A DNA stretch of 64,000 nucleotides from positions 8,165,501 to 8,229,500 of the forward strand of contig NZ_CP026121.1 in the NCBI RefSeq assembly GCF_003330845.1, in the 5' to 3' direction. This stretch comes from Streptomyces sp. Go-475. Its GTDB lineage: Bacteria; Actinomycetota; Actinomycetes; Streptomycetales; Streptomycetaceae. The position numbers were made by a program, and so were the translations under genes. The notes beneath the pieces were generated by a model. It was given only the letters and a program-made list of their open reading frames with translations, did no database searches and was not told the origin of the DNA. Below are positions 18,728 through 27,894 of the stretch, piece by piece. How positions within the stretch are numbered: position 1 is the first letter of the stretch; every line of letters begins with the position of its first letter.

Positions 18728-19924
18728 ATGAGCGGGCGCATCGTCGTCGCCGGCGCCTCCCTCGGCGGACTGCGCGCCGCCGAGCAGCTGCGCGCCGCGG
18801 GCTGGACCGGCGGCATCACGGTGGTCGGCGACGAGCCGCACCCGCCGTACAACCGGCCCCCGCTGTCCAAGGAGGTCCTCGCGGGCAAGGCGTCCTTCGC
18901 CTCGCTCGCCTTCACGCCGAAGCCGTCCGCGGCCGACGTGGAGTGGCGGCTGGGCACCAGGGCCGTGCGGGCCCGGCTCGCCGAGCGGACCGTCGTACTC
19001 GACGACGGCTCGGTGCTGTCGTACGACGGGCTGGTCGTCGCCACCGGGATGCGGCCCCGGCGGCTGCGCTGCCCCGGGCCGGTCGCCGGCCGGCACACCG
19101 TCCGCACGATCGACGACGCCCGGGGGCTGCGGGCCGAGCTGACCCGGCCGGGCGTGCGGGTCGTCGTGGTCGGCGCCGGGTTCATCGGCTGCGAGGTCGC
19201 CGCGACCGCGGTCGGGCTCGGTGCGGCCGAGGTGACCGTCGTCGATCCGCTGCCGTTGCCCATGGTCGGGCCGCTCGGGGAGCTGCTCGCGCGCGTGCTG
19301 CTGCACCGGCACCGGGAACGCGGGGTCCGCTTCGCGCTCGGCTCGGGGGTCGCCGGGTTCGAGGGCGACGACCGGGTCACCGGTGTCGTGCTGAGCGACG
19401 GGTCCGTGCTCGCCGCCGACGTGGTGGTGGAATCCGTCGGTTCGGTCGCCAACACCGAGTGGCTCGACGGCAACGGACTCGACCTGGGCGACGGCGTGCT
19501 CACCGACGAGCACCTGAGGGCCGGCGGCCGGCCCGAGGTCGTCGCGGTGGGTGACGTCGCCCGTTTCCCCAACGCCCGCTACGACGGCGTGCCGCGGCGG
19601 GTCGAGCACTGGTCCGTGCCGACGGACTCGGCCAAGCACGCGGCGAAGGTGCTGGTGGAGGGCGGTGCCGGCCTGGCGCCCTTCGCGCCGCTGCCCACCT
19701 TCTGGAGCGACCAGCACGACTTCCGGTTGCAGTCCTTCGGCGCGCCGGCGCTGGGGCTCGGCGATGTCCGGGTCCTCGACGGCGACCCCTCCGGGGACGT
19801 GCTGGCCGGTTACCACCGCGACGGACTGCTGGTCGGTGTCGTCGCGCTCGGCGGGCCTGCCGCGGCCCGCGCCGCCGCCCGGTACCGCGCCGATCTGCTG
19901 AAGCAGCCCGCCCTCACCTCGTAA
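18728..19924 (+). CDS. FAD-dependent NAD(P)H:ferredoxin reductase
   Basis: This 398-residue flavoprotein has an N-terminal FAD Rossmann motif (IVVAGASLGGLRAAEQLR), NRPPLSKE, LVVATGMRP, a second NAD(P) motif (VVVVGAGFIGCEVAA, about 147-161) and a VAVGDVARF FAD motif near 275. This is the layout of putidaredoxin/rhodocoxin reductases. It lies between the ferredoxin and the decarboxylase-fold gene in one operon and completes a three-component P450 system. Confidence 0.92.
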   Translation: MSGRIVVAGASLGGLRAAEQLRAAGWTGGITVVGDEPHPPYNRPPLSKEVLAGKASFASLAFTPKPSAADVEWRLGTRAVRARLAERTVVLDDGSVLSYDGLVVATGMRPRRLRCPGPVAGRHTVRTIDDARGLRAELTRPGVRVVVVGAGFIGCEVAATAVGLGAAEVTVVDPLPLPMVGPLGELLARVLLHRHRERGVRFALGSGVAGFEGDDRVTGVVLSDGSVLAADVVVESVGSVANTEWLDGNGLDLGDGVLTDEHLRAGGRPEVVAVGDVARFPNARYDGVPRRVEHWSVPTDSAKHAAKVLVEGGAGLAPFAPLPTFWSDQHDFRLQSFGAPALGLGDVRVLDGDPSGDVLAGYHRDGLLVGVVALGGPAAARAAARYRADLLKQPALTS

Positions 19925-19935
19925 GGAGCCCTTCC

Positions 19936-20748
19936 GTGACCGGTCTTCGTGGTTACTTCCATCCCAAGACGGCGACGGGCGCGTCGTCGCTGATCCCCTC
20001 TCCGCCGTGGCGGTACTCCGGCGACCTGTTGACGGTCGAGTACCGGACCGATCCGGCGCGGGTGCGTGAACTGCTCCCCGAGCCACTGGAGTTGGCCGAC
20101 GAGGATCCGGGCGCGGTCGCCCTGATCTGGGCGGACTGGCAGTCCTGCTCGGCCTCCGGGGAGGAGCTGCTCGATCCCGTGCGGGCGCAGTACAAGGAGG
20201 CGTTCGCGGTCGTGCGGTGCCGGTACGGGGGGCGGACGTACTCGCGGTGCGTCCACATCTGGGTCGACAAGGACTTCGCGATCGCGCGGGGGCTGCACCA
20301 GGGGTATCCGAAGAAGCTGGGCTCCATCCATCAGACGCGGCCGCATCCGTACGGGCCCGCCCCGCGGATCGAGGCGGGGGCGCGGTTCGGGGCGACGCTG
20401 GCCGCCGCGGACCGGCGCATCGCGCAGGCCGTGGTGACGCTGCGGGAGCCGTCGGAGAGCGGTGGGTTCGTCAACGCCCATCCCATGGCGCATCACCGGT
20501 GGCTGCCGTCGATCGAGAAGGGGAAGGGGCTGGCGCTCGACGAGCTGATCGAGAGTGGTGCGGCTTCCTTCGAAGGTGGTCAACCGTGGGTCGGGGATGC
20601 CGAGTTGGAGCTGTTCGAGGCGCCTACGGAGGAACTGGCCCGGCTGGAGGTGCGGGAGCCGATCGCCGCGTACTACCGGCAGGTCGGGGTCGTCTGGGAC
20701 GGGGGGCGGCTGCTGGAAGTCGGTACGTCGGGAGCGTCTGCCGCGTAG
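19936..20748 (+). CDS. Acetoacetate decarboxylase-fold protein
   Basis: This 270-residue protein matches the acetoacetate decarboxylase (ADC) superfamily. The Schiff-base lysine pair is present as GYPKKLGSI (Lys126-Lys127), matching the Lys115/Lys116 of clostridial ADC. Some family members catalyse aldol or dehydration steps instead of decarboxylation. Its place between the P450 electron-transfer genes and Hpa-like ring-cleavage enzymes suggests it acts on an oxo-acid intermediate; the exact reaction is unknown. The start is GTG with AAGGAG upstream. Confidence 0.85.
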   Translation: MTGLRGYFHPKTATGASSLIPSPPWRYSGDLLTVEYRTDPARVRELLPEPLELADEDPGAVALIWADWQSCSASGEELLDPVRAQYKEAFAVVRCRYGGRTYSRCVHIWVDKDFAIARGLHQGYPKKLGSIHQTRPHPYGPAPRIEAGARFGATLAAADRRIAQAVVTLREPSESGGFVNAHPMAHHRWLPSIEKGKGLALDELIESGAASFEGGQPWVGDAELELFEAPTEELARLEVREPIAAYYRQVGVVWDGGRLLEVGTSGASAA

Positions 20749-20780
20749 CGCCAGTGGGTCGAGTGCGGGTGCGTGGTGGC

Positions 20781-20807
20781 TTGTCGCGCAGTTCCCCGCG
20801 CCCCTGA
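20781..20807. repeat. Dispersed intergenic repeat, copy 1
   Basis: The complement reads TCAGGGGCGCGGGGAACTGC then GCGACAA. A near-identical element lies at 49982-50005 in this window. Such a short GC hairpin-like repeat is widespread between genes of many Streptomyces genomes. It sits in the 98-bp gap between the decarboxylase-fold gene and the dehydrogenase gene. Confidence 0.7.
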
Positions 20808-20846
20808 GTACGTGCAATAGCCCCTCGTTGGAATGGAACTCTTCTC

Positions 20847-22310
20847 ATGCCTGAAAGAATCACCGTCGCCGGTGTTTCCGTCGACACCCGGCACTGGATC
20901 GGCGGGCGGCGGGTCGCCTCCGACGGCACCTTCACCGACCACTCTCCGATCGACGGCAGCGTGCTGGGCGAGATCGCCCGGGGCGGGCCCGCCGAGGCCG
21001 GAGCCGCGGTCGTCGCCGCCCGGGACGCCTTTCCCGCCTGGGCCGCCACCTCGCGCGGCGAGCGCGCCCGCATCCTGCACGCCATCGCCGACGGTGTCGA
21101 GAAGCGGCTCGAAGAGCTGGCGATCGTCGAGACCACCGACAACGGCGCGCTGCTGCGGTCGCACCGGCGGGGCGTCATGCCCCGCGTCGCCCACAACTTC
21201 CGGTTCTTCGCCGACTGGCTGCTGACGCTGGAGCACGAGGACTTCGACACCCGGGGGCACACCAACCACGTCAGCTGGGATCCGGCCGGGCCCTGCGTGC
21301 TGATCACGCCGTGGAACGCGCCGCTGATGCTGGCCACCTGGAAGGTCGCCCCCGCCCTCGCCGCCGGGAACACCGTCGTCCTCAAGCCCGCCGAATGGTC
21401 ACCGCTGACCGCCTCCCTGCTGGCCGACATCGCGGCGGAGGCCGGACTGCCGGCCGGTGTCCTCAACGTCGTCCAGGGGTACGGCTCCGAGATCGGCGAC
21501 GCCCTCACCGCGCACCCCGACGTGCGGCGCATCAGCTTCACCGGCTCGGTGCCGACCGCGCGGCGGATCGCCGCCTCGGCCGCCGCGAACCTCACGCCCC
21601 TCAGTCTCGAACTCGGCGGCAAGTCGCCGCTGTTGGTCTTCGCCGACGCCGATCTCGACCTGGCCGTCGACCTCGCCGTGGAGCAGTACGACAACGCCGG
21701 GCAGGTGTGCCTCGCGGGCACCCGGCTGCTCGTCGAGGAGCCGGTCGCCGAGGAGTTCACCCGGCGGTTCGTCGAGAAGGCCACGGCCCTGCGGCAGGGC
21801 GACCCGCGGGACGAGAGCACCGACATCGGGCCCACCATCCACCCCCGCCAGCTGGAGAAGATCGACGGTTTCGTGCGCCGGGCCGTCGCCGCCGGGGCAC
21901 GGGCGGTCATCGGCGGGCACCGCGAGGACGGCCAGTACTACGCGCCGACCCTGCTCACCGGCGTCGCCCAGGACTCCGAGATCGTGCAGGAGGAGGTCTT
22001 CGGGCCCGTCCTGACCCTGCAGACCTTCACCGGCGAGGACGAAGCCGTCCGGCTCGCCAACGACACCCGCTTCGGGCTGGCCGCCACCGTCGCCACCGGC
22101 GACCGCGAGCGCGCGGAGCGGGTCTCCGCCCAGCTCGTCGCGGGGACCGTCTGGGTCAACTGCTTCTTCGTGCGGGACCTCCGGGCGCCCTTCGGCGGCT
22201 CCCGGCAGTCCGGCGTCGGCCGCGAGGGCGGCACCTGGAGCTTCGACTTCTACTGCGACCTGAAGAACACCGTCACCGCCCCGAACGGATGGAGCCAGGA
22301 CCATGGGTGA
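20847..22310 (+). CDS. Aldehyde dehydrogenase, HpaE-like (5-carboxymethyl-2-hydroxymuconate semialdehyde type)
   Basis: This 487-residue ALDH has Asn157 (PWN), Glu255 (LELGGKSP) and nucleophile Cys288 (GQVCLAG). Beyond the general fold it shares HpaE features: RVAHNFRFFAD (about 113-123) and the C-terminal VRDLRAPFGGSRQSG-GREGG stretch. HpaE oxidises the semialdehyde made by homoprotocatechuate ring cleavage. It overlaps the dioxygenase gene by eight bases and is followed by an HpaG-like gene, which strengthens the assignment. Confidence 0.88.
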   Translation: MPERITVAGVSVDTRHWIGGRRVASDGTFTDHSPIDGSVLGEIARGGPAEAGAAVVAARDAFPAWAATSRGERARILHAIADGVEKRLEELAIVETTDNGALLRSHRRGVMPRVAHNFRFFADWLLTLEHEDFDTRGHTNHVSWDPAGPCVLITPWNAPLMLATWKVAPALAAGNTVVLKPAEWSPLTASLLADIAAEAGLPAGVLNVVQGYGSEIGDALTAHPDVRRISFTGSVPTARRIAASAAANLTPLSLELGGKSPLLVFADADLDLAVDLAVEQYDNAGQVCLAGTRLLVEEPVAEEFTRRFVEKATALRQGDPRDESTDIGPTIHPRQLEKIDGFVRRAVAAGARAVIGGHREDGQYYAPTLLTGVAQDSEIVQEEVFGPVLTLQTFTGEDEAVRLANDTRFGLAATVATGDRERAERVSAQLVAGTVWVNCFFVRDLRAPFGGSRQSGVGREGGTWSFDFYCDLKNTVTAPNGWSQDHG

Positions 22311-23226
22311 GATCGTCGGGGCCGGGCTGCTCGCCCACGTCCCCACCATCGTGCTGCCCGAGGCCGACCGCCTGGAGCTCAACGAGGGCAAGGAGATCAC
22401 CCTCGTCACCGGGCTCCGGGAACTGCGCCGGGACGTCTTCGAGCGGGACGACTACGACACCGTCGTCGTCCTCGACTCCCACTGGGCCACCACCGTCGAG
22501 TTCGTCGTCACCGCCCAGCAGCGCAGAGCCGGACTCTTCACCTCCGAGGAGCTGCCGCGCGGCATGTGCCGGATGCCGTACGACTACCCGGGCGACCCCG
22601 AACTCGCCCACAACATCGCCTCGTTCGCCGACAAGCACGGCACCTGGATCACCCCGATCGACGACGCGTACCTGCCGGTCTACTACGCCACCATCAACCT
22701 CTGGAAGTACCTGGGCGAGGGCCTGCCCGACAAGCGGTGGGTCACCATCGGGGTCTGCCAGACCGGTGACCTGGAGGACCACCTGCGGCTCGGGCGGGCG
22801 CTCGCCGACGGCATCGCCGCCACCCCGGGGCGACGGGTGCTGCTCATCGCCTCCGGCGCCCTCTCGCACACCTTCTGGCCGCTGCGCGAACTGCGGGACC
22901 ACGAGGCCAGCGACCCGGTGCACATCCGCACGCCCGAGGCGCGGGAAGCCGACCTGGAGCGCATCGCCTGGTTCAAGGAGGGGCGCCACGACAAGGTCCT
23001 CGACACCATGGACGAGTTCTGGAAGTTCAGGCCCGAGGCGAAGTTCTTCCACTACCTGATGATGGCCGGCGCCCTCGGTGAGCGGCACTGCACCGCCCGG
23101 GCCCGCCAGTACGGCGCGTACGAGAACTCCGTCGGCACCGGCCAGGCCCACCTCTGGTTCGACCGGCCCGCCGACGGCTGGACCGGCAGCCCCACCACCG
23201 CACCCCAGGAGTCCGCCCATGCCTGA
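22303..23226 (+). CDS. Extradiol ring-cleavage dioxygenase, HpaD-like (LigB superfamily)
   Basis: This 307-residue protein matches class III homoprotocatechuate 2,3-dioxygenase: GLLAHVPTI (metal His about 11), VVVLDSHW (His about 61), FTSEELPRG, MPYDYPGDPELA, IASGALSHTFW (catalytic His) and NSVGTGQ near the C-terminus. It should open a catechol ring using Fe2+ and O2; 3,4-dihydroxyphenylacetate or a close analogue is the best guess. It overlaps both neighbours by eight bases, so the three ring-cleavage enzymes are probably translationally coupled. Confidence 0.9.
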   Translation: MGEIVGAGLLAHVPTIVLPEADRLELNEGKEITLVTGLRELRRDVFERDDYDTVVVLDSHWATTVEFVVTAQQRRAGLFTSEELPRGMCRMPYDYPGDPELAHNIASFADKHGTWITPIDDAYLPVYYATINLWKYLGEGLPDKRWVTIGVCQTGDLEDHLRLGRALADGIAATPGRRVLLIASGALSHTFWPLRELRDHEASDPVHIRTPEAREADLERIAWFKEGRHDKVLDTMDEFWKFRPEAKFFHYLMMAGALGERHCTARARQYGAYENSVGTGQAHLWFDRPADGWTGSPTTAPQESAHA

Positions 23227-24064
23227 GTACCGCCGCATCCTCCTCGACGGCGCCGCCGTCCAGGTCACCGTCGACGGTGACGAACTCGTCGCCGGGGACG
23301 GCCGCCGCGTCAAGACCGACGACGCGCGGCACCTGCCGCCGGTCGTGCCGTCCAAGGTCATCGCCGTGCACCTCAACCACCGCAGCCGGGTCGACGAGTT
23401 CCGGATCGGGCTGCCCGACACGCCCACCTACTTCCACAAGCCGACCTCGGCCCTCAACGCCCACCAGGGCGCGATCGTCCGCCCCGAGGGCTGCAAGTGG
23501 CTCAACTACGAGGGCGAGGTCGCCATCGTCATCGGGAGGACCGCGCGGAACATCGCGCAGGGTGAGGCGGGGGAGTACATCGCCGGGTACACGATCGCCA
23601 ACGACTTCGGCCTGCACGACTTCCGCGACACCGACGCCGGGTCGATGCTCCGGGTGAAGGGCTCCGACACCCTCTGCCCGCTCGGCCCCGGCCTCGTCAC
23701 CGACTGGGACTTCCACGGCAAGCGGCTGCGGACCCACGTCAACGGCGAGGTGGTGCAGGACGGGTCGACGGACGAGATGACCTGGGACATGCACTACCTC
23801 GTCGCCGACATCGCCCGCACCATCACCCTGTACCCGGGCGACGTCCTGCTGTCCGGCACGCCCGCCAACTCGCGGCCCGTCCAGCCGGGCGACGTGGTGG
23901 AGGTGGAGGTCGAGGGACTGGGGCGGCTCACCAACCACATCGTGACCGGCCCGACCGCCGTCCGCACCGACGTCGGCGCCCAGCCCACCGAGTCGGAGGA
24001 AGTGCTGTCGACCGCGCTCGGCGGCGACTGGGAGTTCCGTGGCATCCGGCCGCCGCGCCGCTGA
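23219..24064 (+). CDS. Fumarylacetoacetate hydrolase-family protein, HpaG-like
   Basis: This 281-residue FAH-fold enzyme has NYEGEVAIVIGRTARN (metal Glu), GYTIANDFGLHDF, LRVKGSDTLCPLGPGLV and LSGTPANSRPVQPGDVVEVEVEGLGRL, closely following HpaG (2-hydroxyhepta-2,4-diene-1,7-dioate isomerase / OPET decarboxylase). It would act after the HpaD- and HpaE-like steps. HpaF, HpaH and HpaI equivalents are not in the window, so the route beyond this point needs genes elsewhere or a variant pathway. Confidence 0.87.
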   Translation: MPEYRRILLDGAAVQVTVDGDELVAGDGRRVKTDDARHLPPVVPSKVIAVHLNHRSRVDEFRIGLPDTPTYFHKPTSALNAHQGAIVRPEGCKWLNYEGEVAIVIGRTARNIAQGEAGEYIAGYTIANDFGLHDFRDTDAGSMLRVKGSDTLCPLGPGLVTDWDFHGKRLRTHVNGEVVQDGSTDEMTWDMHYLVADIARTITLYPGDVLLSGTPANSRPVQPGDVVEVEVEGLGRLTNHIVTGPTAVRTDVGAQPTESEEVLSTALGGDWEFRGIRPPRR

Positions 24065-24128
24065 GGGCCACCGGGTGGCTGAAGGCCGCCGCGCCGCTGA
24101 ACGGGACGGCTTGGGTAGGGTCGCGGGC

Positions 24129-24752
24129 ATGACCGAGCCCGCCCGCCGCCCCCGCAAGCGCGTGCACTACGGCACGGGCCGCGAGGCCCTGCTGGAGGCC
24201 GCCGTGCGCGTCGTGGCCCGGGGCGGGCTGCGCAAGCTCACCTACCGGGCGGTCGCGGAGGAGGCCGGGGTCACCCACGGCCTGGTCGTGCACCATTTCG
24301 GCTCCCGCGACGCCCTGATCGAGGAGGCCGTCGCCCACGCCATCCGCTCCTCCCTCAGCAGCAGCGCCCTCGAACCGGGCACGGGCGAGGTCGCCGACTT
24401 CTCGGCGGGCCTGACGGACATGGTCGAATCCGGTCCTGACCTCCAGGCGTTCCAGTACGAACTGCTGCTGGAGTCCCGCCGCCGCCCCGAGCTCCTCGCC
24501 CACCTGCGGTCGCTGTACGACGAGTACTTCGACGCCACCCGGCGCGAACTCACCCAGATGCTGCCCGGCCCGGTGGACGAGGGGCTGTCCCGGATGGTCT
24601 TCGCGACGCTGGAGGGGCTCGTCCTGCACCAGCTGGTCTTCGGGGAGCGCGAGGTCATCGACCAGGCGCTGGACGAACTGCGCTCGGTGCTGCGGCTGCT
24701 CGCGGAGCGACAAGGCGGCGAGGGGTGCGGCGACGGCTGCGGCGAGGGCTGA
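24129..24752 (+). CDS. TetR-family regulator, likely repressor of the amine/aromatic regulon
   Basis: This 207-residue protein has an N-terminal TetR helix-turn-helix (LLEAAVRVVARGGLRKLTYR, AVAEEAGVTHGLVVHHFGSRDALI, about 17-60) and a ligand-binding C-domain. It follows the HpaG-like gene by 64 bp and precedes the permease promoter. As the only regulator inside the cluster it is the natural candidate to bind the GTTTG-N4-CAAAC operators. The ATG at 24129 is favoured; the frame is open upstream but that part overlaps low-complexity sequence. Confidence 0.88.
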   Translation: MTEPARRPRKRVHYGTGREALLEAAVRVVARGGLRKLTYRAVAEEAGVTHGLVVHHFGSRDALIEEAVAHAIRSSLSSSALEPGTGEVADFSAGLTDMVESGPDLQAFQYELLLESRRRPELLAHLRSLYDEYFDATRRELTQMLPGPVDEGLSRMVFATLEGLVLHQLVFGEREVIDQALDELRSVLRLLAERQGGEGCGDGCGEG

Positions 24753-24803
24753 GCCCGCCACCCCCTCCGCCGCGCGCGTCCGCGATTCCTCGTCCCTCAC
24801 CCC

Positions 24804-24856
24804 TTGCCAAACGGATAGTTCCGCCCCACCATGAGGCAACTCGTTTGGCCTGAAAC
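24804..24856 (+). promoter_or_regulatory. Promoter and operator for the APC permease
   Basis: TTGCCA (24804-24809), a 17-base spacer and CACCAT (24827-24832) form a plausible promoter. GTTTGGCCTGAAAC (24843-24856) is the regulon operator with one arm mismatch, placed downstream of the -10 and 31 bases before the GTG start. Confidence 0.65.
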
Positions 24857-24887
24857 GATCCTTCCTCCCCTCTGGCAGGTGATCCGA

Positions 24888-26339
24888 GTGGACAGTCAGA
24901 CGGTCTCCCGGCACGCGGCGAAACCGGACGCGCCCACCGCAGGCACGCTCAAGCCCGACGCCCTCGGCGTCCTGGGCATCCTCTTCTTCGTCCTGTCCGC
25001 CCAGGCCCCGCTCACCGGCATCGCCGGCGCGGCCCCCATCGCCGTGGCCCTCGGCAACGGCCCCGGCGTGCCCGCCGCCTATCTGGTGGCGGGACTGGTG
25101 ATCCTGCTGTTCTCGGTGGGTTTCGTCGCCATGGGCCGCCACGTCGTGGACGCGGGCGCCTTCTACACCTACATCGGCAAGGGCCTCGGCCGGACCACCG
25201 GCACCGGCAGCGCGGGCCTCGCGCTCTTCGCGTACTGCACCATCCAGGCCGCCATGTACGGCCTCTACGGCTCCATCGTCAGCGGCCTGGTCGCGAGCCA
25301 CACCGGCCTGGACCTGCCGTGGTGGCTCTGGACGCTGGCGACCATGGCCGTGGTGCAGGCGCTCGGCGCGGCCGGCATCGAGATGGGCGCCAAGGTGCTG
25401 GCCGCCTTCGTCCTCGCGGAGTTCAGCATCCTGTCGGTGTTCGCCCTCGTCACCCTGGTCAAGGGCGGCGGGCCCGAGGGGCTCGGCCTCGCCGAGAGCT
25501 TCTCCCCGGCCGCGGCCCTGGACGGGGCGCCGGGCGTGGCCGTGATGTTCGCCGTGGCGTCCATGTTCGGCTTCGAGGCGACCGCCATCTACGGCGAGGA
25601 GGCCCGCGAGCCCCGCAGGACCGTGCCGCGCGCCACCTACCTCGCGGTCGTGGTGGTCACCGGCTTCTTCGCCCTGGTCTCCTGGACGCTCATCTCCTCC
25701 TACGGCGCCTCCAAGGCCACCGCCGCCGCGGGCAAGGCCCTGGCGGGCGGAGACGGCGCCGGCTTCGTCTTCGCGCCCATCGCGGCGGACTTCGGCGGCT
25801 GGGTGGGTGACGTCCTGCCGGTCCTGCTCGCCACGTCCCTCTTCGCCGGCATCCTCACCTTCCACAACTCCGCCAACCGCTACCTGTTCTCGCTCGGCCG
25901 CGACCGGCTGCTGCCGCGCCGGCTGTGCGGGCTCAACCGCCGCCACGCGCCCTGGGTGGCCGGATGCGCGCAGACCGCCCTGGCCGTCCTCCTGGTGGCG
26001 CCCTTCGCGCTGGCGGGCAAGGACCCGGTGCTGACGCTGTTCTCCTGGTTCAGCGGCGTCGCCGTCCTGGCGATGATGCTGCTGTACCTGCTGACGTCGG
26101 TGTCCGTCGTGGTCTTCTTCCGCCGCGAGCGCCTCGACCCCCGGCCCTGGAACACCCTGATCGCACCCCTGCTGGGCGCGCTCGGCATCGCCGGGGCGAT
26201 CTGGCTCATCCTGGCCAACTTCACCACCCTCATCGGCGGCGCACGCACCACCGCCCTGTGGCTCACGCTGTCCGTCCCGGTGGTCATGGCGCTGGGCCTG
26301 ATCGCCGCGCGGATGCGGGGCAGGGCCGCCGGCGGCTGA
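24888..26339 (+). CDS. APC-superfamily amino acid/amine permease
   Basis: This 483-residue protein has about twelve transmembrane segments. It begins with the APC helix-1 pattern GVLGILFFVLSAQAPLTGIA and has GFEATAIYGEEAREPRRTVPRA in the helix-6/7 region. The GTG at 24888 is preferred because AGGTGA lies five bases upstream and the operator then sits in the leader. In the Puu system an APC permease (PuuP) imports putrescine; here it probably imports the amine that the GS-like ligase glutamylates. Confidence 0.88.
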   Translation: MDSQTVSRHAAKPDAPTAGTLKPDALGVLGILFFVLSAQAPLTGIAGAAPIAVALGNGPGVPAAYLVAGLVILLFSVGFVAMGRHVVDAGAFYTYIGKGLGRTTGTGSAGLALFAYCTIQAAMYGLYGSIVSGLVASHTGLDLPWWLWTLATMAVVQALGAAGIEMGAKVLAAFVLAEFSILSVFALVTLVKGGGPEGLGLAESFSPAAALDGAPGVAVMFAVASMFGFEATAIYGEEAREPRRTVPRATYLAVVVVTGFFALVSWTLISSYGASKATAAAGKALAGGDGAGFVFAPIAADFGGWVGDVLPVLLATSLFAGILTFHNSANRYLFSLGRDRLLPRRLCGLNRRHAPWVAGCAQTALAVLLVAPFALAGKDPVLTLFSWFSGVAVLAMMLLYLLTSVSVVVFFRRERLDPRPWNTLIAPLLGALGIAGAIWLILANFTTLIGGARTTALWLTLSVPVVMALGLIAARMRGRAAGG

Positions 26340-26374
26340 CCACGGGCACCGTCCTCCACGGACAGCGCCGCCCA

Positions 26375-26392
26375 TATCGTTTGACATCAAAG
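26375..26392 (+). promoter_or_regulatory. Operator upstream of the PuuC-like/PuuD-like operon
   Basis: GTTTGACATCAAAG (26379-26392) is a fourth copy of the regulon operator with one arm mismatch, overlapping a TATCGT -10-like hexamer (26375-26380). It ends just before the AGGAGG that precedes the ATG at 26404. No convincing -35 is seen. Confidence 0.6.
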
Positions 26393-26403
26393 GAGGATCC
26401 TCC

Positions 26404-27894
26404 ATGCCGGCCGTCACCCACGACGAGTGGCTCCGCCGCGCCAAGGCGTTCCAGCTCTCCGGCGCCCATCACATCGACGGCGCCGAGGAGCCCGGGGGAG
26501 GGGCCGCGTTCCCGGTCGTGTCCCCGCGTGACGGCCGGGTCCTCGCCGAGGTCGCCGACGGCGGCGCCGCCGAGGTGGACGCGGCCGTCGCCGCCGCCCG
26601 GCGGGCCTTCGACAGCGGGCCCTGGCCGCGCCTGGCACCCGCCGAGCGCGGCCGGGCCCTGCTCCGCCTCGCCGACCTGCTCGAAGAGCGGCGCGAGGAA
26701 CTCGCCCTGACCGTCACCCTGGAGATGGGCAAACCCGTCACGGACGCGTACGGCATCGAACTGCGCGCCCTCATCGGCACGTTCCGCTGGTACGGCCAAC
26801 TCGCGGACAAGCTCACCGACACCTCCCCGCACACCGCCCCGGACGCCCTCGCCCTGGTCACCCGGGAACCGGCCGGGGTGGTCGGCGCGGTGGTGCCCTG
26901 GAACTTCCCGCTGACCCTGGCCGGCTGGAAGGTCGCCCCGGCCCTCGCGGCGGGCTGCACGGTCGTGCTGAAACCCTCCGAGAACTCCCCGCTCTCCGCC
27001 CTCCTCCTCGGCCGCCTCGCCACCGAGGCCGGCCTCCCGCCCGGCGTGCTCAACGTCGTCACCGGCGACGGCCCCACGGCGGGGCGGGCCCTCGGCCTCC
27101 ACCCGGACGTCGACGTCCTGGCGTTCACCGGCTCCACCGCCGTCGGCCGCCACTTCCTGCGCTACGCCGCCGACTCCAACCTCAAGCGCGTCTGGCTGGA
27201 ACTCGGCGGCAAGTCGCCCAACATCGTCCTGCCCGACGCCCCGGACCTCGACCGGGCCGCCGCCACCGCCGCCTGGGGCATCTTCTTCAACCAGGGTGAG
27301 ATGTGCACGGCCCCCTCCCGGCTGCTCGTGCACACCTCGATCGCCGAGCGGGTCACCGAGGCCGTGGTCCGGCGGGCCCGCGAGCTGCGGGTCGGCGACC
27401 CGCTCGACCCGGAGACGGAGATGGGCGCGCTGGTCGGCCCGGCCCACCTGGAGCGCGTGCGCGACCACATCCGGCACGGCCTCGACGAGGGCGCCCGCCT
27501 GCGCACCGGAGGCGAGCGCGTGCTCGCCGAGACGGGCGGGACGTACCTGGAGCCGACCGTCTTCGACCGCGTCGACCCCGGCTCCCGGCTGGCCCGGGAG
27601 GAGATCTTCGGGCCCGTGCTGTCCGTACTCGCCTTCGACGACCTCGACGAGGCGGTCCGCCTGGCCAACGCCACCGAGTACGGCCTCGCCGCCGGCCTGT
27701 GGACCTCCGACCTGTCCACCGCCCACCGGGTCTCCCGCAAGCTCAGGGCCGGGACGGTCTGGGTCAACTGCTACGAGGAGGGCGACCTGACCGTCCCCTT
27801 CGGCGGCATGAAGCAGTCGGGCAACGGCCGCGACAAGTCCGCCCACGCCCTGGAGAAGTACACCGAGCTCAAGACCACCTGGATCCAGCTGTGA
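26404..27894 (+). CDS. Aldehyde dehydrogenase, PuuC-like (gamma-glutamyl-aminoaldehyde type)
   Basis: This 496-residue ALDH has Asn167 (PWN), Glu266 (LELGG) and Cys301 (GEMCTAPSR). Its C-terminus, GDLTVPFGGMKQSGNGRDKS then HALEKYTELKTTWI, closely follows E. coli PuuC, which oxidises gamma-glutamyl-aminobutyraldehyde. The PuuD-like gene overlaps it by four bases. With the GS-like ligase under the same operator, it probably oxidises a gamma-glutamylated aldehyde. Confidence 0.9.
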   Translation: MPAVTHDEWLRRAKAFQLSGAHHIDGAEEPGGGAAFPVVSPRDGRVLAEVADGGAAEVDAAVAAARRAFDSGPWPRLAPAERGRALLRLADLLEERREELALTVTLEMGKPVTDAYGIELRALIGTFRWYGQLADKLTDTSPHTAPDALALVTREPAGVVGAVVPWNFPLTLAGWKVAPALAAGCTVVLKPSENSPLSALLLGRLATEAGLPPGVLNVVTGDGPTAGRALGLHPDVDVLAFTGSTAVGRHFLRYAADSNLKRVWLELGGKSPNIVLPDAPDLDRAAATAAWGIFFNQGEMCTAPSRLLVHTSIAERVTEAVVRRARELRVGDPLDPETEMGALVGPAHLERVRDHIRHGLDEGARLRTGGERVLAETGGTYLEPTVFDRVDPGSRLAREEIFGPVLSVLAFDDLDEAVRLANATEYGLAAGLWTSDLSTAHRVSRKLRAGTVWVNCYEEGDLTVPFGGMKQSGNGRDKSAHALEKYTELKTTWIQL

